The position numbers and the translations under genes are program-made. Below, one piece after another: positions 15,449 to 23,323 of a DNA stretch of 64,000 nt; positions within the stretch are counted from its first letter, which is position 1, and each line of letters opens with the position of its first letter. The DNA comes from a virus: positions 1 through 64,000 of the IMG/VR virus record IMGVR_UViG_3300021180_000008; one strand, given 5' to 3'. Under the pieces are notes generated by a model. It saw only the letters and a program-made list of their open reading frames with translations. It ran no database searches and was not told where the DNA came from.

Positions 15449-15642
15449 GCTTAACTGATCGAGCCATTCCTCGACAATAGCATGGGTAGTCACATGTCAA
15501 TCCCTGTGTGAGTCGGAGTTCCTAGCCAGGAATAGTGCGAAGTCTTATTGCATTAAGCGCAGAATATCAGAAGATCCTCTTTAGGCCCCGTATCATACCC
15601 AGCCTAAATAAGTCCACGCGGTTGAAAGCCCGAGGCTGGGTA
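15449..15642 (+). ncRNA. Multi-helix RNA upstream of the NAD genes
   Basis: GCTTAA (15449-15454) pairs with TTAAGC (15553-15558) and encloses three hairpins: TCGAG/CTCGA (15459-15474), TCACA/TGTGA (15490-15511) and TTCCT/AGGAA (15519-15532). A separate 10-bp stem, TACCCAGCCT (15596-15605) with AGGCTGGGTA (15633-15642), closes a 27-base loop containing ACGCGG and GAAAGCCCG. The element lies about 240 bases before the Prs-like gene. It matches no riboswitch class I can identify by eye. Confidence 0.5.
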
Positions 15643-15666
15643 AGTCATTCAAAGAAAGGCTATACA

Positions 15667-15738
15667 ATGGAAGATGAAGAAGTTCCGGTTAACCAAGATG
15701 ATCCTTGGGATAATGAACATGATCAGGCGGTGTCATGA
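15667..15738 (+). CDS. 23-aa acidic peptide
   Basis: An ATG at 15667 opens a short frame, MEDEEVPVNQDDPWDNEHDQ plus three residues, whose stop overlaps the next ATG (ATGA). AAAGG lies upstream. It may be a leader peptide that couples translation of the next genes. Confidence 0.4.
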   Translation: MEDEEVPVNQDDPWDNEHDQAVS

Positions 15739-15896
15739 GTGACAAAGACTTTCCATTAAGTCATTATCAAGAGACTAAGTGTAAAGCCTGTGACTCATGT
15801 TATAGATACAGACTAGACAATAAGTGTATCTATGGCGGTCCATTTCGTTTTGTAGATAGTGAAGGAAAGAAAATAGAATGTCCTGTAAACTCTTAG
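15735..15896 (+). CDS. Small zinc-ribbon-like protein, 53 aa
   Basis: It begins MSDKDFPLSHYQETKCKACD. Cys pairs CKACDSC and later single Cys in NKCIYGG and IECPV suggest metal binding. Similar 50 aa Cys-rich proteins occur in many phages. It overlaps the Prs-like gene by 19 bp. Confidence 0.55.
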   Translation: MSDKDFPLSHYQETKCKACDSCYRYRLDNKCIYGGPFRFVDSEGKKIECPVNS

Positions 15897-16624
15897 ACGG
15901 TAGATTTGAATCTAAAGTATGGGCTGGTGGTGAGGTTCATGTCAGAGTACTAGAGCACGAAGGCATTCAAGCTTTAGTAACAGCTATCTTACACAACTCT
16001 CAAGACATAATGGAAATGCTTCTGTTGTGTGACGCACTTAAAGCTTTAGGTAAAGAGATATGGCTAACCATTCCCTACCTTCCCTATGCTAGACAAGACA
16101 GGCGTTGTAAGATTGGTGAAGCTTTTAGCTTAAAGCTTATGGCTGATCTGATTAACTCCATTGAAGCTAACACTGTATCGCTCTACGATGTTCATTCTAT
16201 TGTAGCACAAGCATTGATTTATAACTGTAGTAATCATACAGCCCATGATCTTATAGGTGACTCAGATATCTATAAAGATAAACTACTAGTATGCCCCGAT
16301 GCTGGTGCAGAGAAGCGTGTACTAGAATTCCAGAAGCCCTATATCATGGCTACTAAGGTACGTGACCCCCTTACTGGTGACATCATCGACACCAGAGTTC
16401 AGACCACAGACCTAGCTGGTAAAGACTGCATAGTAATAGATGATATCTGCGATGGTGGTAGAACATTCATAGCCCTTGCTAAAGCCTTACAAGAAAAGAA
16501 CTGTGGTGAGCTTAGCCTATATGTTACACATGGTATCTTTAGTCAAGGCTCAGAGAACTTAAAGAAGTATTATAAACATATCTATTGTTACGATTATGAG
16601 AAAGGGACTATCCGATGTATGTAA
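15878..16624 (+). CDS. Phosphoribosylpyrophosphate synthetase-like enzyme (Prs or Adps)
   Basis: A 248 aa protein, shorter than cellular Prs (about 315 aa). Family motifs: FESKVWAGGEVHVRV in the N-terminal domain, YLPYARQDRRCKIGEAFSLK in the ATP-binding region, DVHSIVAQALI, and the pyrophosphate/ribose loop DCIVIDDICDGGRTFI (about 188-203). Prs makes PRPP from ribose 5-phosphate and ATP. Phage Prs homologues called Adps instead pyrophosphorylate ADP-ribose in the NARP1 pathway. The gene overlaps the NAMPT-like gene by 10 bp and no NMN adenylyltransferase is evident nearby, which favours the NARP1 reading but does not prove it. Confidence 0.85.
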   Translation: MSCKLLDGRFESKVWAGGEVHVRVLEHEGIQALVTAILHNSQDIMEMLLLCDALKALGKEIWLTIPYLPYARQDRRCKIGEAFSLKLMADLINSIEANTVSLYDVHSIVAQALIYNCSNHTAHDLIGDSDIYKDKLLVCPDAGAEKRVLEFQKPYIMATKVRDPLTGDIIDTRVQTTDLAGKDCIVIDDICDGGRTFIALAKALQEKNCGELSLYVTHGIFSQGSENLKKYYKHIYCYDYEKGTIRCM

Positions 16625-18075
16625 ATCCACTCACCAGTATTGACTTCTACAAAGCCGATCACCGTAGGCAATACCCTAAAGGCACAAGTCTGGTGTATAG
16701 TAACTTTACACCTAGGTCTAATAAGCTTAGCAACTTACCAAATAACAATGATCATATTGTATTCTTTGGTTTGCAATACTTTATTAAGTATTTCCTTGAA
16801 GATTGTTTCGCACAAGGCTTCTTTTCTCAAGCTAAGAAGGATGTGGTCAAGGCCTACAAGCGTAGGATGGACAATGCCTTGGGTAAGGACGCTATTCCAG
16901 TAGATCATATCGAAGCTCTACATGACCTAGGCTACCTGCCTATTGAGATAAGGGCATTGCCTGAGGGCTCTAAGGTTGATATGCGAGTACCTTGTGTAAC
17001 AATCCATAACACTAAGCCAGAGTTCTATTGGTTGGTTAATTACCTAGAGACCATACTCTCAAGCTTCCTTTGGAAGTCATGTGTCTCTGCGACTACAGCA
17101 GCATGGTATAGGAATTTGTTTGATAAGTATTGTAAAGAGACTGGTGGGGATAATACCTTTGTCCCTTTCCAAGGCCATGACTTTTCATTCAGGGGTATGA
17201 GCGGGGTTCAGGATGCAGCACTGTCGGGAGCAGGGCATCTACTATCATTTGTTGGCACGGATACTGTACCAGCCATAGACTTTATGGAACAGTATTATAA
17301 TGCTAACTCTGACCAGATGCTGGTGGGATGTAGTGTTCCGGCAACTGAGCATAGTGTTATGTGTATGGGAAGTGAGAAAGGCGAATATGAAACATTTAAA
17401 AGGCTTGTTACTGAACTTTATCCAAAGGGAATCGTATCTATCGTATCTGATACTTGGGATTTCTGGAACGTACTTACTGATTACCTTCCTAAACTAAAAG
17501 AAGTAATCATGGCTAGGGAAGGTAAGGTAGTGATCAGACCTGACTCAGGCGATCCAGTTAAAATCATTTGTGGCGATCCTGATGCTATGAAAGATACCCC
17601 TACGTATCATGGAGCTGTAGAGACATTATGGAGGACATTCGGTGGGACTGTTAACGCTAAAGGATTTAAGCTACTTGATCCTCATATTGGTATCATTTAC
17701 GGGGATAGCATTACTCCTGAAAGAGCAGAGACGATCTTGGCCAAGCTCAAAGAGAAGGGTTTTGCTTCGACTAATATCGTGTTTGGGATTGGTTCTTTTA
17801 CTTATAATTTCGTTACTAGGGATACTTACGGATTTGCAGTAAAGGCTACGTATGGTGAAGTCAATGGTGTGGGTAGAGACATCTTCAAACAACCAAAGAC
17901 TGACGATGGAACGAAGAATTCGGCTAGAGGTATTCTAGCTGTAAGGAAAGGGAAACTATATGATAAACAAAACTCACTTGACGTTGAGTCAGACCTTAAA
18001 ACTGTGTTTGTTGATGGTGTTCTCAAAGTCGACGAGAATTTATCAACTATTAGAAAACGCTTAAAAGGGGAATGA
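16615..18075 (+). CDS. nadV: Nicotinamide phosphoribosyltransferase-like enzyme (NadV or Namat)
   Basis: A 486 aa protein, full length for the family. Active-site segments are intact: SFRGMSG with the preceding HDF, GTDTVPAIDF, ATEHSVMC (catalytic His), VIRPDSGDP (Arg and Asp that bind the phosphoribosyl group) and YGDSITPE. The enzyme joins nicotinamide to PRPP to give NMN; in NARP1 the homologue Namat joins nicotinamide to ADP-ribose pyrophosphate to give NAD+ directly. Pairing with the overlapping Prs-like gene indicates one pathway that restores NAD+ during infection, countering NAD-consuming defences or feeding replication. Confidence 0.92.
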   Translation: MYVNPLTSIDFYKADHRRQYPKGTSLVYSNFTPRSNKLSNLPNNNDHIVFFGLQYFIKYFLEDCFAQGFFSQAKKDVVKAYKRRMDNALGKDAIPVDHIEALHDLGYLPIEIRALPEGSKVDMRVPCVTIHNTKPEFYWLVNYLETILSSFLWKSCVSATTAAWYRNLFDKYCKETGGDNTFVPFQGHDFSFRGMSGVQDAALSGAGHLLSFVGTDTVPAIDFMEQYYNANSDQMLVGCSVPATEHSVMCMGSEKGEYETFKRLVTELYPKGIVSIVSDTWDFWNVLTDYLPKLKEVIMAREGKVVIRPDSGDPVKIICGDPDAMKDTPTYHGAVETLWRTFGGTVNAKGFKLLDPHIGIIYGDSITPERAETILAKLKEKGFASTNIVFGIGSFTYNFVTRDTYGFAVKATYGEVNGVGRDIFKQPKTDDGTKNSARGILAVRKGKLYDKQNSLDVESDLKTVFVDGVLKVDENLSTIRKRLKGE

Positions 18076-18076
18076 T

Positions 18077-18424
18077 ATGAGATTCGCAAATGAGAATGGC
18101 TATTATGAACTCAACGACTTCCCCGGCAACCACCAAATAGTTGTCTCTAATCATGCTCATATTCACCCACATTTAAGAGGTAAAGGGCTAGGGCAGATAG
18201 AGCATCTGCAGCGTTTGCATAAAATGCGTGATCTAGGATACGATTACACCATTTGTACTGTAGCTAAAGACAATGAAGTTCAATCGCACATCCTGAATAA
18301 GATGGATTGGCGGGAGTTAGCTTCGTTCTGGGTTCCGTATACAGGAGAAATACTTCTTTATGGCAGACCTTTACTTTCAATTCCGAAAACAATAGCTGAT
18401 GTTAAACCAAGGAGCAGAACATGA
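18077..18424 (+). CDS. GNAT-like N-acetyltransferase
   Basis: A 115 aa protein. The acetyl-CoA loop HPHLRGKGLGQIEHLQRLH follows the Q/RxxGxG pattern of GNAT enzymes. The rest is short for the fold but has plausible strands before and after (IVVSNHAHI, YDYTICTVAKDN). The substrate is unknown. It begins one base after the NAMPT-like stop and overlaps the next gene by 4 bp. Confidence 0.7.
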   Translation: MRFANENGYYELNDFPGNHQIVVSNHAHIHPHLRGKGLGQIEHLQRLHKMRDLGYDYTICTVAKDNEVQSHILNKMDWRELASFWVPYTGEILLYGRPLLSIPKTIADVKPRSRT

Positions 18425-18651
18425 CCGAGAAATCATTAAGAACTGAAGCAGAAGAGCAGCGTAAAGATGCTCTAAAAGAAGAGAAGCTGAAAGCTTTAGC
18501 GAAGCTCTTGGATAGAGAAGCAGCTGAAGACAAGCACTTCCAAATCTCTATGTCAGCTTTGAGAATATGTATGACTAAGGTAGAAGAAGCTGATACATTA
18601 GAGGAAGTTAAGACTCAGACTTCTCTTGCATTAGGTGGGAGGTCGTTCTAA
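18421..18651 (+). CDS. Small coiled-coil protein
   Basis: A 76 aa protein that is nearly all charged helix (AEEQRKDALKEEKLKALAKL). No domain is recognised. It overlaps both neighbours by a few bases. Confidence 0.55.
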   Translation: MTEKSLRTEAEEQRKDALKEEKLKALAKLLDREAAEDKHFQISMSALRICMTKVEEADTLEEVKTQTSLALGGRSF

Positions 18652-18968
18652 TGCCACAGGTTATTATAGGCTATACCCTATACAACAGTGCTACGCGCTC
18701 ATGGAAGACACCTAGTAACTGGTGGTCTAACAAAGGGCGTCATAAAGCACGTATCTTCAAGACTGAAGAAGCAGCACGAAGAGCTGTAGGATCGACTATT
18801 ACACCAGAGTACCAAGCTTATAATACTATGGTTGAAAGCCTTAGGCAATCAGCCAGAGCTAATGGAACTCCGTTCTCGTATCCTGCTATGTTCGAGGGTG
18901 CTAGATATGCGCCTAATACAGAACATGCAGTTATAACACCTGTATATATAGAAGAGGGAAGTCAATGA
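18651..18968 (+). CDS. Hypothetical protein, 105 aa
   Basis: It begins MPQVIIGYTLYNSATRSWKT and contains a small WWSNKGRHKARIFKTEEAAR segment like short phage proteins that hold a single beta-beta-alpha unit. Function unknown. Overlaps the next gene by ATGA. Confidence 0.55.
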   Translation: MPQVIIGYTLYNSATRSWKTPSNWWSNKGRHKARIFKTEEAARRAVGSTITPEYQAYNTMVESLRQSARANGTPFSYPAMFEGARYAPNTEHAVITPVYIEEGSQ

Positions 18969-19423
18969 ATAATCCAATACTAGACGATCCTACTAATGAG
19001 TGCTATATCAATGAGGATTCTTGTCGTAAGGAGATCTTCGTATTCGGTTCTAATCTAGGTGGCTTTCATGGCTCAGGTTCAGCAGCCGCAGCTAATGCAG
19101 AACACGGAGCACCATATGGCCTAGGTGTCGGTCCTTGGGGTAACTCCTATGCTATCCCAACCAAAGATAGCAACATAGAAGTACTGCCTAGGAAAGTAGT
19201 ACAACTTTATTGTGAACAGTTTGTTCTTTATGCCCTTGAACATCCTGAGCTTACCTTTAACATTGTGGATATAGGGTGTGGTCTGGCAGGATTTAGACCT
19301 GAGCAGATCGCCCCTTACTTCATGGACGCACCACCTAACTGTAACTTCTTAGGCAAGTTTAAAGAAGTTATCGAGAAACGTAAAGCATTAAAATCAACAG
19401 AGGAGTTAAACGACAATGAGTAA
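18965..19423 (+). CDS. A1S_2505-type phage protein, macrodomain-like
   Basis: A 152 aa protein. The pattern EIFVFGSNLGGFHGSGSAAA, then SYAIPTKDSNIEVLP, FNIVDIGCGLAGF and IAPYFMDAPPNCNF matches the phage non-structural family often named A1S_2505. The GSN-GGxHGxG and IGCGLAGF segments resemble the ADP-ribose-binding loops of macrodomains. Position three genes after the NAD pair suggests a role with ADP-ribose derivatives, but this is inference. Overlaps the next gene by 8 bp. Confidence 0.7.
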   Translation: MNNPILDDPTNECYINEDSCRKEIFVFGSNLGGFHGSGSAAAANAEHGAPYGLGVGPWGNSYAIPTKDSNIEVLPRKVVQLYCEQFVLYALEHPELTFNIVDIGCGLAGFRPEQIAPYFMDAPPNCNFLGKFKEVIEKRKALKSTEELNDNE

Positions 19424-20015
19424 GAAGAATCATCCGGCACTGAAGGTACTTAAAGCCGAGCTTAAGAAGGCAGAAGCAGCCGAAGCAAAAGCTATTAAAC
19501 TTAGGGATAAGCTTGAGGCTGAGAAAGATAAGCTTCAAGAGCGCATAGATGATCTGGACTCTGAATGGTACGACGCAGATAATAAAGTTGACGAACTGAA
19601 TAATGAAGCAACCGAGATACAGGATAAGATTGATCAAGTTGAGAACTATGATCCTTCTAAAGCTGTACCTGAGAAAGGTGCTTTCACAGCTTATAAGAAA
19701 GTCTTTAATAAGACATACGGTCATCAGCTTATCGCTGTACTTGAGATTCCCGCTAAGGCTAAACGCGTAACGCCTCATACCGGTTACAATGATTATAAGA
19801 GCCGTGCCTCAGCTGCTAAGGTTGTAGCTTTTGAAATGATGGATGGCAGCCCACTTAAGATTAAAACTGCCCGTGGTATTTACCACAACTCAGACTTTGT
19901 CTATAAGCTCGGACAAGTTGCTAAGCCCGAAGCTAAGTTTGATCCATGCATGACTGATGCTTGCCGGTCAGGTATCCACTTCTTCATGGATCGTGACTCT
20001 GCTGTAAGGTATTAA
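19416..20015 (+). CDS. Coiled-coil protein with a DUF5758-like C-terminal domain
   Basis: A 199 aa protein. Residues 8-75 form a long coiled coil (KAELKKAEAAEAKAIKLRDK). The C-terminal 105 residues carry AYKKVFNKTYGHQLIAVLEI, SRASAAKVVAFEMMDGSPLK and the ending CRSGIHFFMDRDSAVRY, the GIHFF signature of DUF5758-type domains found in phage and pentapeptide proteins. Biochemical role unknown. Confidence 0.7.
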   Translation: MSKKNHPALKVLKAELKKAEAAEAKAIKLRDKLEAEKDKLQERIDDLDSEWYDADNKVDELNNEATEIQDKIDQVENYDPSKAVPEKGAFTAYKKVFNKTYGHQLIAVLEIPAKAKRVTPHTGYNDYKSRASAAKVVAFEMMDGSPLKIKTARGIYHNSDFVYKLGQVAKPEAKFDPCMTDACRSGIHFFMDRDSAVRY

Positions 20016-20018
20016 GCC

Positions 20019-20198
20019 ATGAATTTGTGCCCAGTCCCACCCCATCACACTGATCCTGAAGTCAAGGCGGCCCCAGGTCAAGTTATCAATGAACTAGCTA
20101 ACGCCCTTAAAGAGATAGCTACGGCTGATGATAAGATGACTGCTGTTATGATGAGGGCTATAGCTAGGTCAATTCTAAGGAGACATAACAAGTGGTAG
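20019..20198 (+). CDS. Small helical protein, 59 aa
   Basis: It begins MNLCPVPPHHTDPEVKAAPG and continues as one amphipathic helix ending LRRHNKW. It starts three bases after the previous stop and overlaps the next GTG start. No family is recognised. Confidence 0.5.
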   Translation: MNLCPVPPHHTDPEVKAAPGQVINELANALKEIATADDKMTAVMMRAIARSILRRHNKW

Positions 20199-20455
20199 TC
20201 CAGTATATCGTTACAACATCCCTAAAGATCTTACTAGCCGTGTTAGTGGCTGGTTTAGTTGAGATAGGGTATTGGTCGATTACTATCATGGACTTGGAGG
20301 GGGTAAAGAAGTCAATTGAGACTTCAGCCTTAGGTCACTGTACTATTAAAGGAGCTGAAAATGCCTTCGATGTCACTGTTATCGGTGCTACTGATACCCT
20401 ACACCACCCTAGCCTACGTCATTCACGCAGGAGACATATTACCGGGGACGAATAA
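20192..20455 (+). CDS. Small membrane protein (GTG start)
   Basis: An 87 aa protein from GTG 20192, with AAGGAG upstream. An N-terminal hydrophobic segment (LKILLAVLVAGLVEIGYW) is one membrane span. The last 95 bases overlap the next gene in another frame, where the peptide becomes His/Arg rich. Function unknown. Confidence 0.5.
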   Translation: MVVQYIVTTSLKILLAVLVAGLVEIGYWSITIMDLEGVKKSIETSALGHCTIKGAENAFDVTVIGATDTLHHPSLRHSRRRHITGDE

Positions 20456-20846
20456 ACAGCTTAGGCTGGCTCTATGTGCTATACCATTTGGCTTGGCTAG
20501 CTACCTAGCGGGGGACATTAGTATTGCGCTAATAGCCTCTGTAATGGCTTATATAGGTACAAATATAGGCCCAGAGAACTTCTGGCTTATGGGCAACGGT
20601 ACACCAGAGTTTAGGAGTAATATTGTTACAAGAATAGTGGAAGCTTTGAAACTAAAGTTCCCTACCTTACCTTACTGTATAGCTGGTATGGCTATTAAGG
20701 GGTTTGTAACTAATCCTCTATTTGGATGGTTCTTATGTCCCTTGGCCTATTATATCAGTTCAAGGGCTCCAAAAGTATCATTTGATCTAGGTTCCTTAAT
20801 ACTGGGTGTATTCTATGGTGTAGCGCTTTATCTAGTAGCGAGGTAG
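20361..20846 (+). CDS. Multi-pass membrane protein, 161 aa
   Basis: It starts at ATG 20361 with AAAGGAG upstream. Three to five hydrophobic segments are visible (LSVLLIPYTTLAYVI, LALCAIPFGLASYLAG, IALIASVMAYIGTNIG and a C-terminal LGVFYGVALYLV). The pattern of an early hairpin plus amphipathic middle resembles phage LydA-type holins, which are holins outside the lysis cassette. This is a tentative resemblance. Confidence 0.6.
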   Translation: MPSMSLLSVLLIPYTTLAYVIHAGDILPGTNKQLRLALCAIPFGLASYLAGDISIALIASVMAYIGTNIGPENFWLMGNGTPEFRSNIVTRIVEALKLKFPTLPYCIAGMAIKGFVTNPLFGWFLCPLAYYISSRAPKVSFDLGSLILGVFYGVALYLVAR

Positions 20847-20850
20847 TATC

Positions 20851-21108
20851 ATGCTTAAAGCCATACAGTTCTTTACGATTATTTCGTTTATTGCCTGTAT
20901 AAGCAGTATTATTACGTTTAAGCTTATGTTGGTGGAATTTAAGACTGACCATGCCGTTGTTATCATACCACATACGGATGGTAATTTTGTACTTCATGAC
21001 TCTGACTTGGAAAGGGCTAAGCATGATAATGACAAAAGACGGCAAAGGACTATGCTTGGGAAAGCTAACCTTAGAGGGAAAAGCCAAGCTAAGGAAATAC
21101 AAGGTTAA
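20851..21108 (+). CDS. Small membrane protein, 85 aa
   Basis: It begins MLKAIQFFTIISFIACISSI, one N-terminal membrane segment, then a charged soluble tail. It starts four bases after the previous stop. Its end overlaps the next gene by 86 bp. Function unknown. Confidence 0.5.
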   Translation: MLKAIQFFTIISFIACISSIITFKLMLVEFKTDHAVVIIPHTDGNFVLHDSDLERAKHDNDKRRQRTMLGKANLRGKSQAKEIQG

Positions 21109-21385
21109 CGATAATATAGTTAACCAAGATAGAGTTGAAGCTTTAAAGATTATCGAATATGTCAAGAAGAAATTCAATAGGGACTTATTGGGGGAGTATG
21201 TGGATACTGTATCCAGACATGCTTTTAAAAGAGTTAACCTATGGAATCTATCGCCTAAGCAACTAGCTAACTGGCGATGGTATAGTAAGTTTGAGTTGTC
21301 CCTTATTGAGAATATACGTAAGGATAAGCAGCTTGAGGTAAAAAGTAAAATAAAATTAATCAATGGAGGAGATAACTATGCCTAA
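21023..21385 (+). CDS. Basic helical protein, 120 aa
   Basis: It begins MIMTKDGKGLCLGKLTLEGK, preceded by AAAGGG. Basic helices follow (ALKIIEYVKKKFNRDLLGEY). No domain is recognised. The stop overlaps the ATG of the next gene by 8 bp. Confidence 0.55.
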   Translation: MIMTKDGKGLCLGKLTLEGKAKLRKYKVNDNIVNQDRVEALKIIEYVKKKFNRDLLGEYVDTVSRHAFKRVNLWNLSPKQLANWRWYSKFELSLIENIRKDKQLEVKSKIKLINGGDNYA

Positions 21386-21773
21386 TGCAATGTTCACAAC
21401 TGACGGAGCTCAACAACGCCAATACAATCACATTAACGGTTCACGCGAACTTAAGGTTGCCTTGACTTCGGGAAACAACCGTGGTAAATACTTTACTTCA
21501 CACACTCTTCGCGAAACTGTTAATGCTGGTGGTCAAAGCCTGTCTTCCAATTACGTTGCTGCACGCATGGCTAGTTTTTATAAGGATGGGTTAGTTAAAC
21601 GTAAACTTGTTCGCAGCCCTGTTAATAAAGGTCCTGCCAAGGTTTGGGCATTTGCTTGGAAGAAGAACGCGCCAGTTAGTGTTAAGTCCGCAATCTTCCG
21701 TGTCGGTACTAACCCCGCAGCCACATATGTAAGGGACAATAATGTCACTATTACACCTGACGCAACAAATTAA
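21378..21773 (+). CDS. Possible winged-helix protein next to the amidoligases
   Basis: A 131 aa protein from ATG 21378 with GGAGGAG upstream. Residues about 35-95 (HTLRETVNAGGQSLSSNYVA, then MASFYKDGLVKRKLV and VWAFAWKK) could form a winged helix. Codon use and the strong ribosome site suggest high expression. As the nearest abundant small protein it could be a regulator or a substrate of the adjacent amidoligases; neither is shown. Confidence 0.6.
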   Translation: MPNAMFTTDGAQQRQYNHINGSRELKVALTSGNNRGKYFTSHTLRETVNAGGQSLSSNYVAARMASFYKDGLVKRKLVRSPVNKGPAKVWAFAWKKNAPVSVKSAIFRVGTNPAATYVRDNNVTITPDATN

Positions 21774-21789
21774 GAAAAGGATAATTAAA

Positions 21790-22677
21790 ATGGTAACACC
21801 ACAAGAGAATCCTGATCTTACTTATTCTAGAGGCCATGCTCTGAGTACAGGTGAATTTACAACATGGAACCCAGTGCGAAGCCTTCATGCTTTCTCTAAG
21901 ACAGATTTGGATACTGATCCTATCTTCTTGGGCATGGAGTGGGAAGTGACACATGAAGGTTCTAATTATAGAAATATGATTAAGAAAGCTGCCTCCTTAC
22001 CAATCTTCGATAAGATTAACTTCGGTAATGGTGGTGCTCCTATCGAGATGCGTACTTGCCCAGGGACTTATCGCTATCTGTCTAAGGTCATTTCTGAAGA
22101 GTTCTTTGGTAATAATCTGCAACAGGATATGTATATCACAACTTCAAATGGCATACATGTGCATATTGATAAGAAGACAGGCTTCCCATCTACTACATCC
22201 CTTAATAAGTTCTGTGTGTTTATTAATCTTCCTACGCATAAAAGTTTTATTCAGGAGATTAGTGGCAGGGCTATGACTAATTGGTGTGCTCCTAATGTAA
22301 TGGATGTTAAGTACTTCGTAGACCTGTCTAAGCTGCCTAAGAAAGCAGTAGCCATAGAGTCTCTGAATAGACTTACTCGTATTGTCGGGGGTGTTAATAA
22401 GAATGTTGAGGGCTCAGGTAAACACGTAGCCGTTAATATTTCTGGTCATGCTTCGACAGTGGAACTTCGTATCTTTGCTTCACAAGCACAAGAAGCTGCT
22501 GTCCTTAAGAACCTTGAGTTTGTAGATGCAGTGATTAGGTTTACCAGAACTCGTATGTATAACAAGTTGACTATTGAGAACTTTGTTAAATATGTTGAAG
22601 AACATCAGAATGACTATCCCAATCTCTATGCTCATTCAGCTATCGTTTCACGTATTAAAACACAGAAGATTGCTTAA
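21790..22677 (+). CDS. Amidoligase family protein 1
   Basis: A 295 aa protein from ATG 21790. Amidoligase motifs in order: PIFLGMEWEV (about 44-53, the first metal-binding Glu pair), APIEMRTCPGT, SNGIHVHIDK (about 117-126), AMTNWCAPN, and VAVNISGHASTVELRIFAS (about 212-230, final catalytic Glu/Arg). Amidoligases are glutamine-synthetase-fold enzymes predicted to form amide or isopeptide bonds using ATP. The gene stops directly before the large RNA and is paralogous to the C-terminal half of the 802 aa protein. Confidence 0.85.
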   Translation: MVTPQENPDLTYSRGHALSTGEFTTWNPVRSLHAFSKTDLDTDPIFLGMEWEVTHEGSNYRNMIKKAASLPIFDKINFGNGGAPIEMRTCPGTYRYLSKVISEEFFGNNLQQDMYITTSNGIHVHIDKKTGFPSTTSLNKFCVFINLPTHKSFIQEISGRAMTNWCAPNVMDVKYFVDLSKLPKKAVAIESLNRLTRIVGGVNKNVEGSGKHVAVNISGHASTVELRIFASQAQEAAVLKNLEFVDAVIRFTRTRMYNKLTIENFVKYVEEHQNDYPNLYAHSAIVSRIKTQKIA

Positions 22678-23323
22678 GGGACTACACCCTTAAGGAAGTA
22701 ACGTGGGTCGGATCGTCCTTAATCCTATCCGCATATATCAAAACTTTATTTAGCTTATCCAGACTAGCCATCGAGGTGGGTTTGCGACTGCGTCTTCCTC
22801 TCTTCGCAAGGAGAGATAGAGCGAAGCTCGTTTACCGGCTTATGACGTGTGCCGTATCTGGTGTAGCGGATAGAGTATTGCTGTAAACTAGACGAATCAG
22901 GTTGAAGGCCTACCAACGCGGCCCTGCTAAAGGGTTTCAAGTGTAGGACTATATATCTGTCTATCTAGTCGTAGGCTGGTAATCGCTGATGGTTTTCAAC
23001 GACCTGACGCAACCCAATCGCCACTAAGGGGTAGACTGAATAGGGGATTCTCTACTTGGTTATGCCTAATATAAAGTGACTAGTAGTTCAGCCTGATGTA
23101 AATAGTACCAGTTCCTGGTCTTTGGGTTTAGCGAAAGTCTGCAGATTGCCGTTCTTTACGGAGTGTAACAGTTTGTATAGCTTTATTCGAGATAATCTTA
23201 ATCAGTCATAATACTTAATAGGCTAAGGAGCTGTGAAGGAGTTAGACTAGTCCGTCGGACACTGACTTTGGACAGGATGTCACTCCCTCTTACGTTACTT
23301 CCTTAAGGGTGTAGTAAACGCAC
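22678..23323 (+). ncRNA. Giant structured RNA, about 640 nt, between two amidoligase genes
   Basis: No gene fits this stretch. Bases 22681-22703 are perfectly complementary to 23293-23315 (23 bp, extendable to about 27 with an A-U pair, wobbles and a G-C pair). Inside are many helices. CTATCCGC 22725-22732 pairs with 22866-22873. CCAGA 22759-22763 pairs with 22857-22861. TTGAA 22902-22906 pairs with 22936-22940, capped by CCCT/AGGG. GTAGA 23031-23035 pairs with 23051-23055, holding GAAT/ATTC. ACCAG-TTC-CTGGT lies at 23107-23119, CCGT/ACGG at 23149-23161, GGAGT 23238-23242 pairs with 23282-23286, and GTCC-GTC-GGAC lies at 23250-23260. Size, closure and phage location resemble GOLLD or ROOL RNAs; class identity is not established. 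Confidence 0.82.

Noticed and set aside
15596-15642. A twister ribozyme or NAD+ riboswitch in the hairpin before the NAD genes
   Set aside because: The loop has AAGCCCG in common with twister, but the other conserved loop residues are missing; the known NAD+ riboswitch patterns do not match.
22678-23323. A group I or group II intron in the large non-coding segment
   Set aside because: The flanking genes are complete and separate, no split exon exists, the ends form a perfect 23-bp helix unusual for introns, and no convincing group I P7/S element or group II domain V was found. A TTCAACGACC piece resembles part of a group I R element but has no partner.
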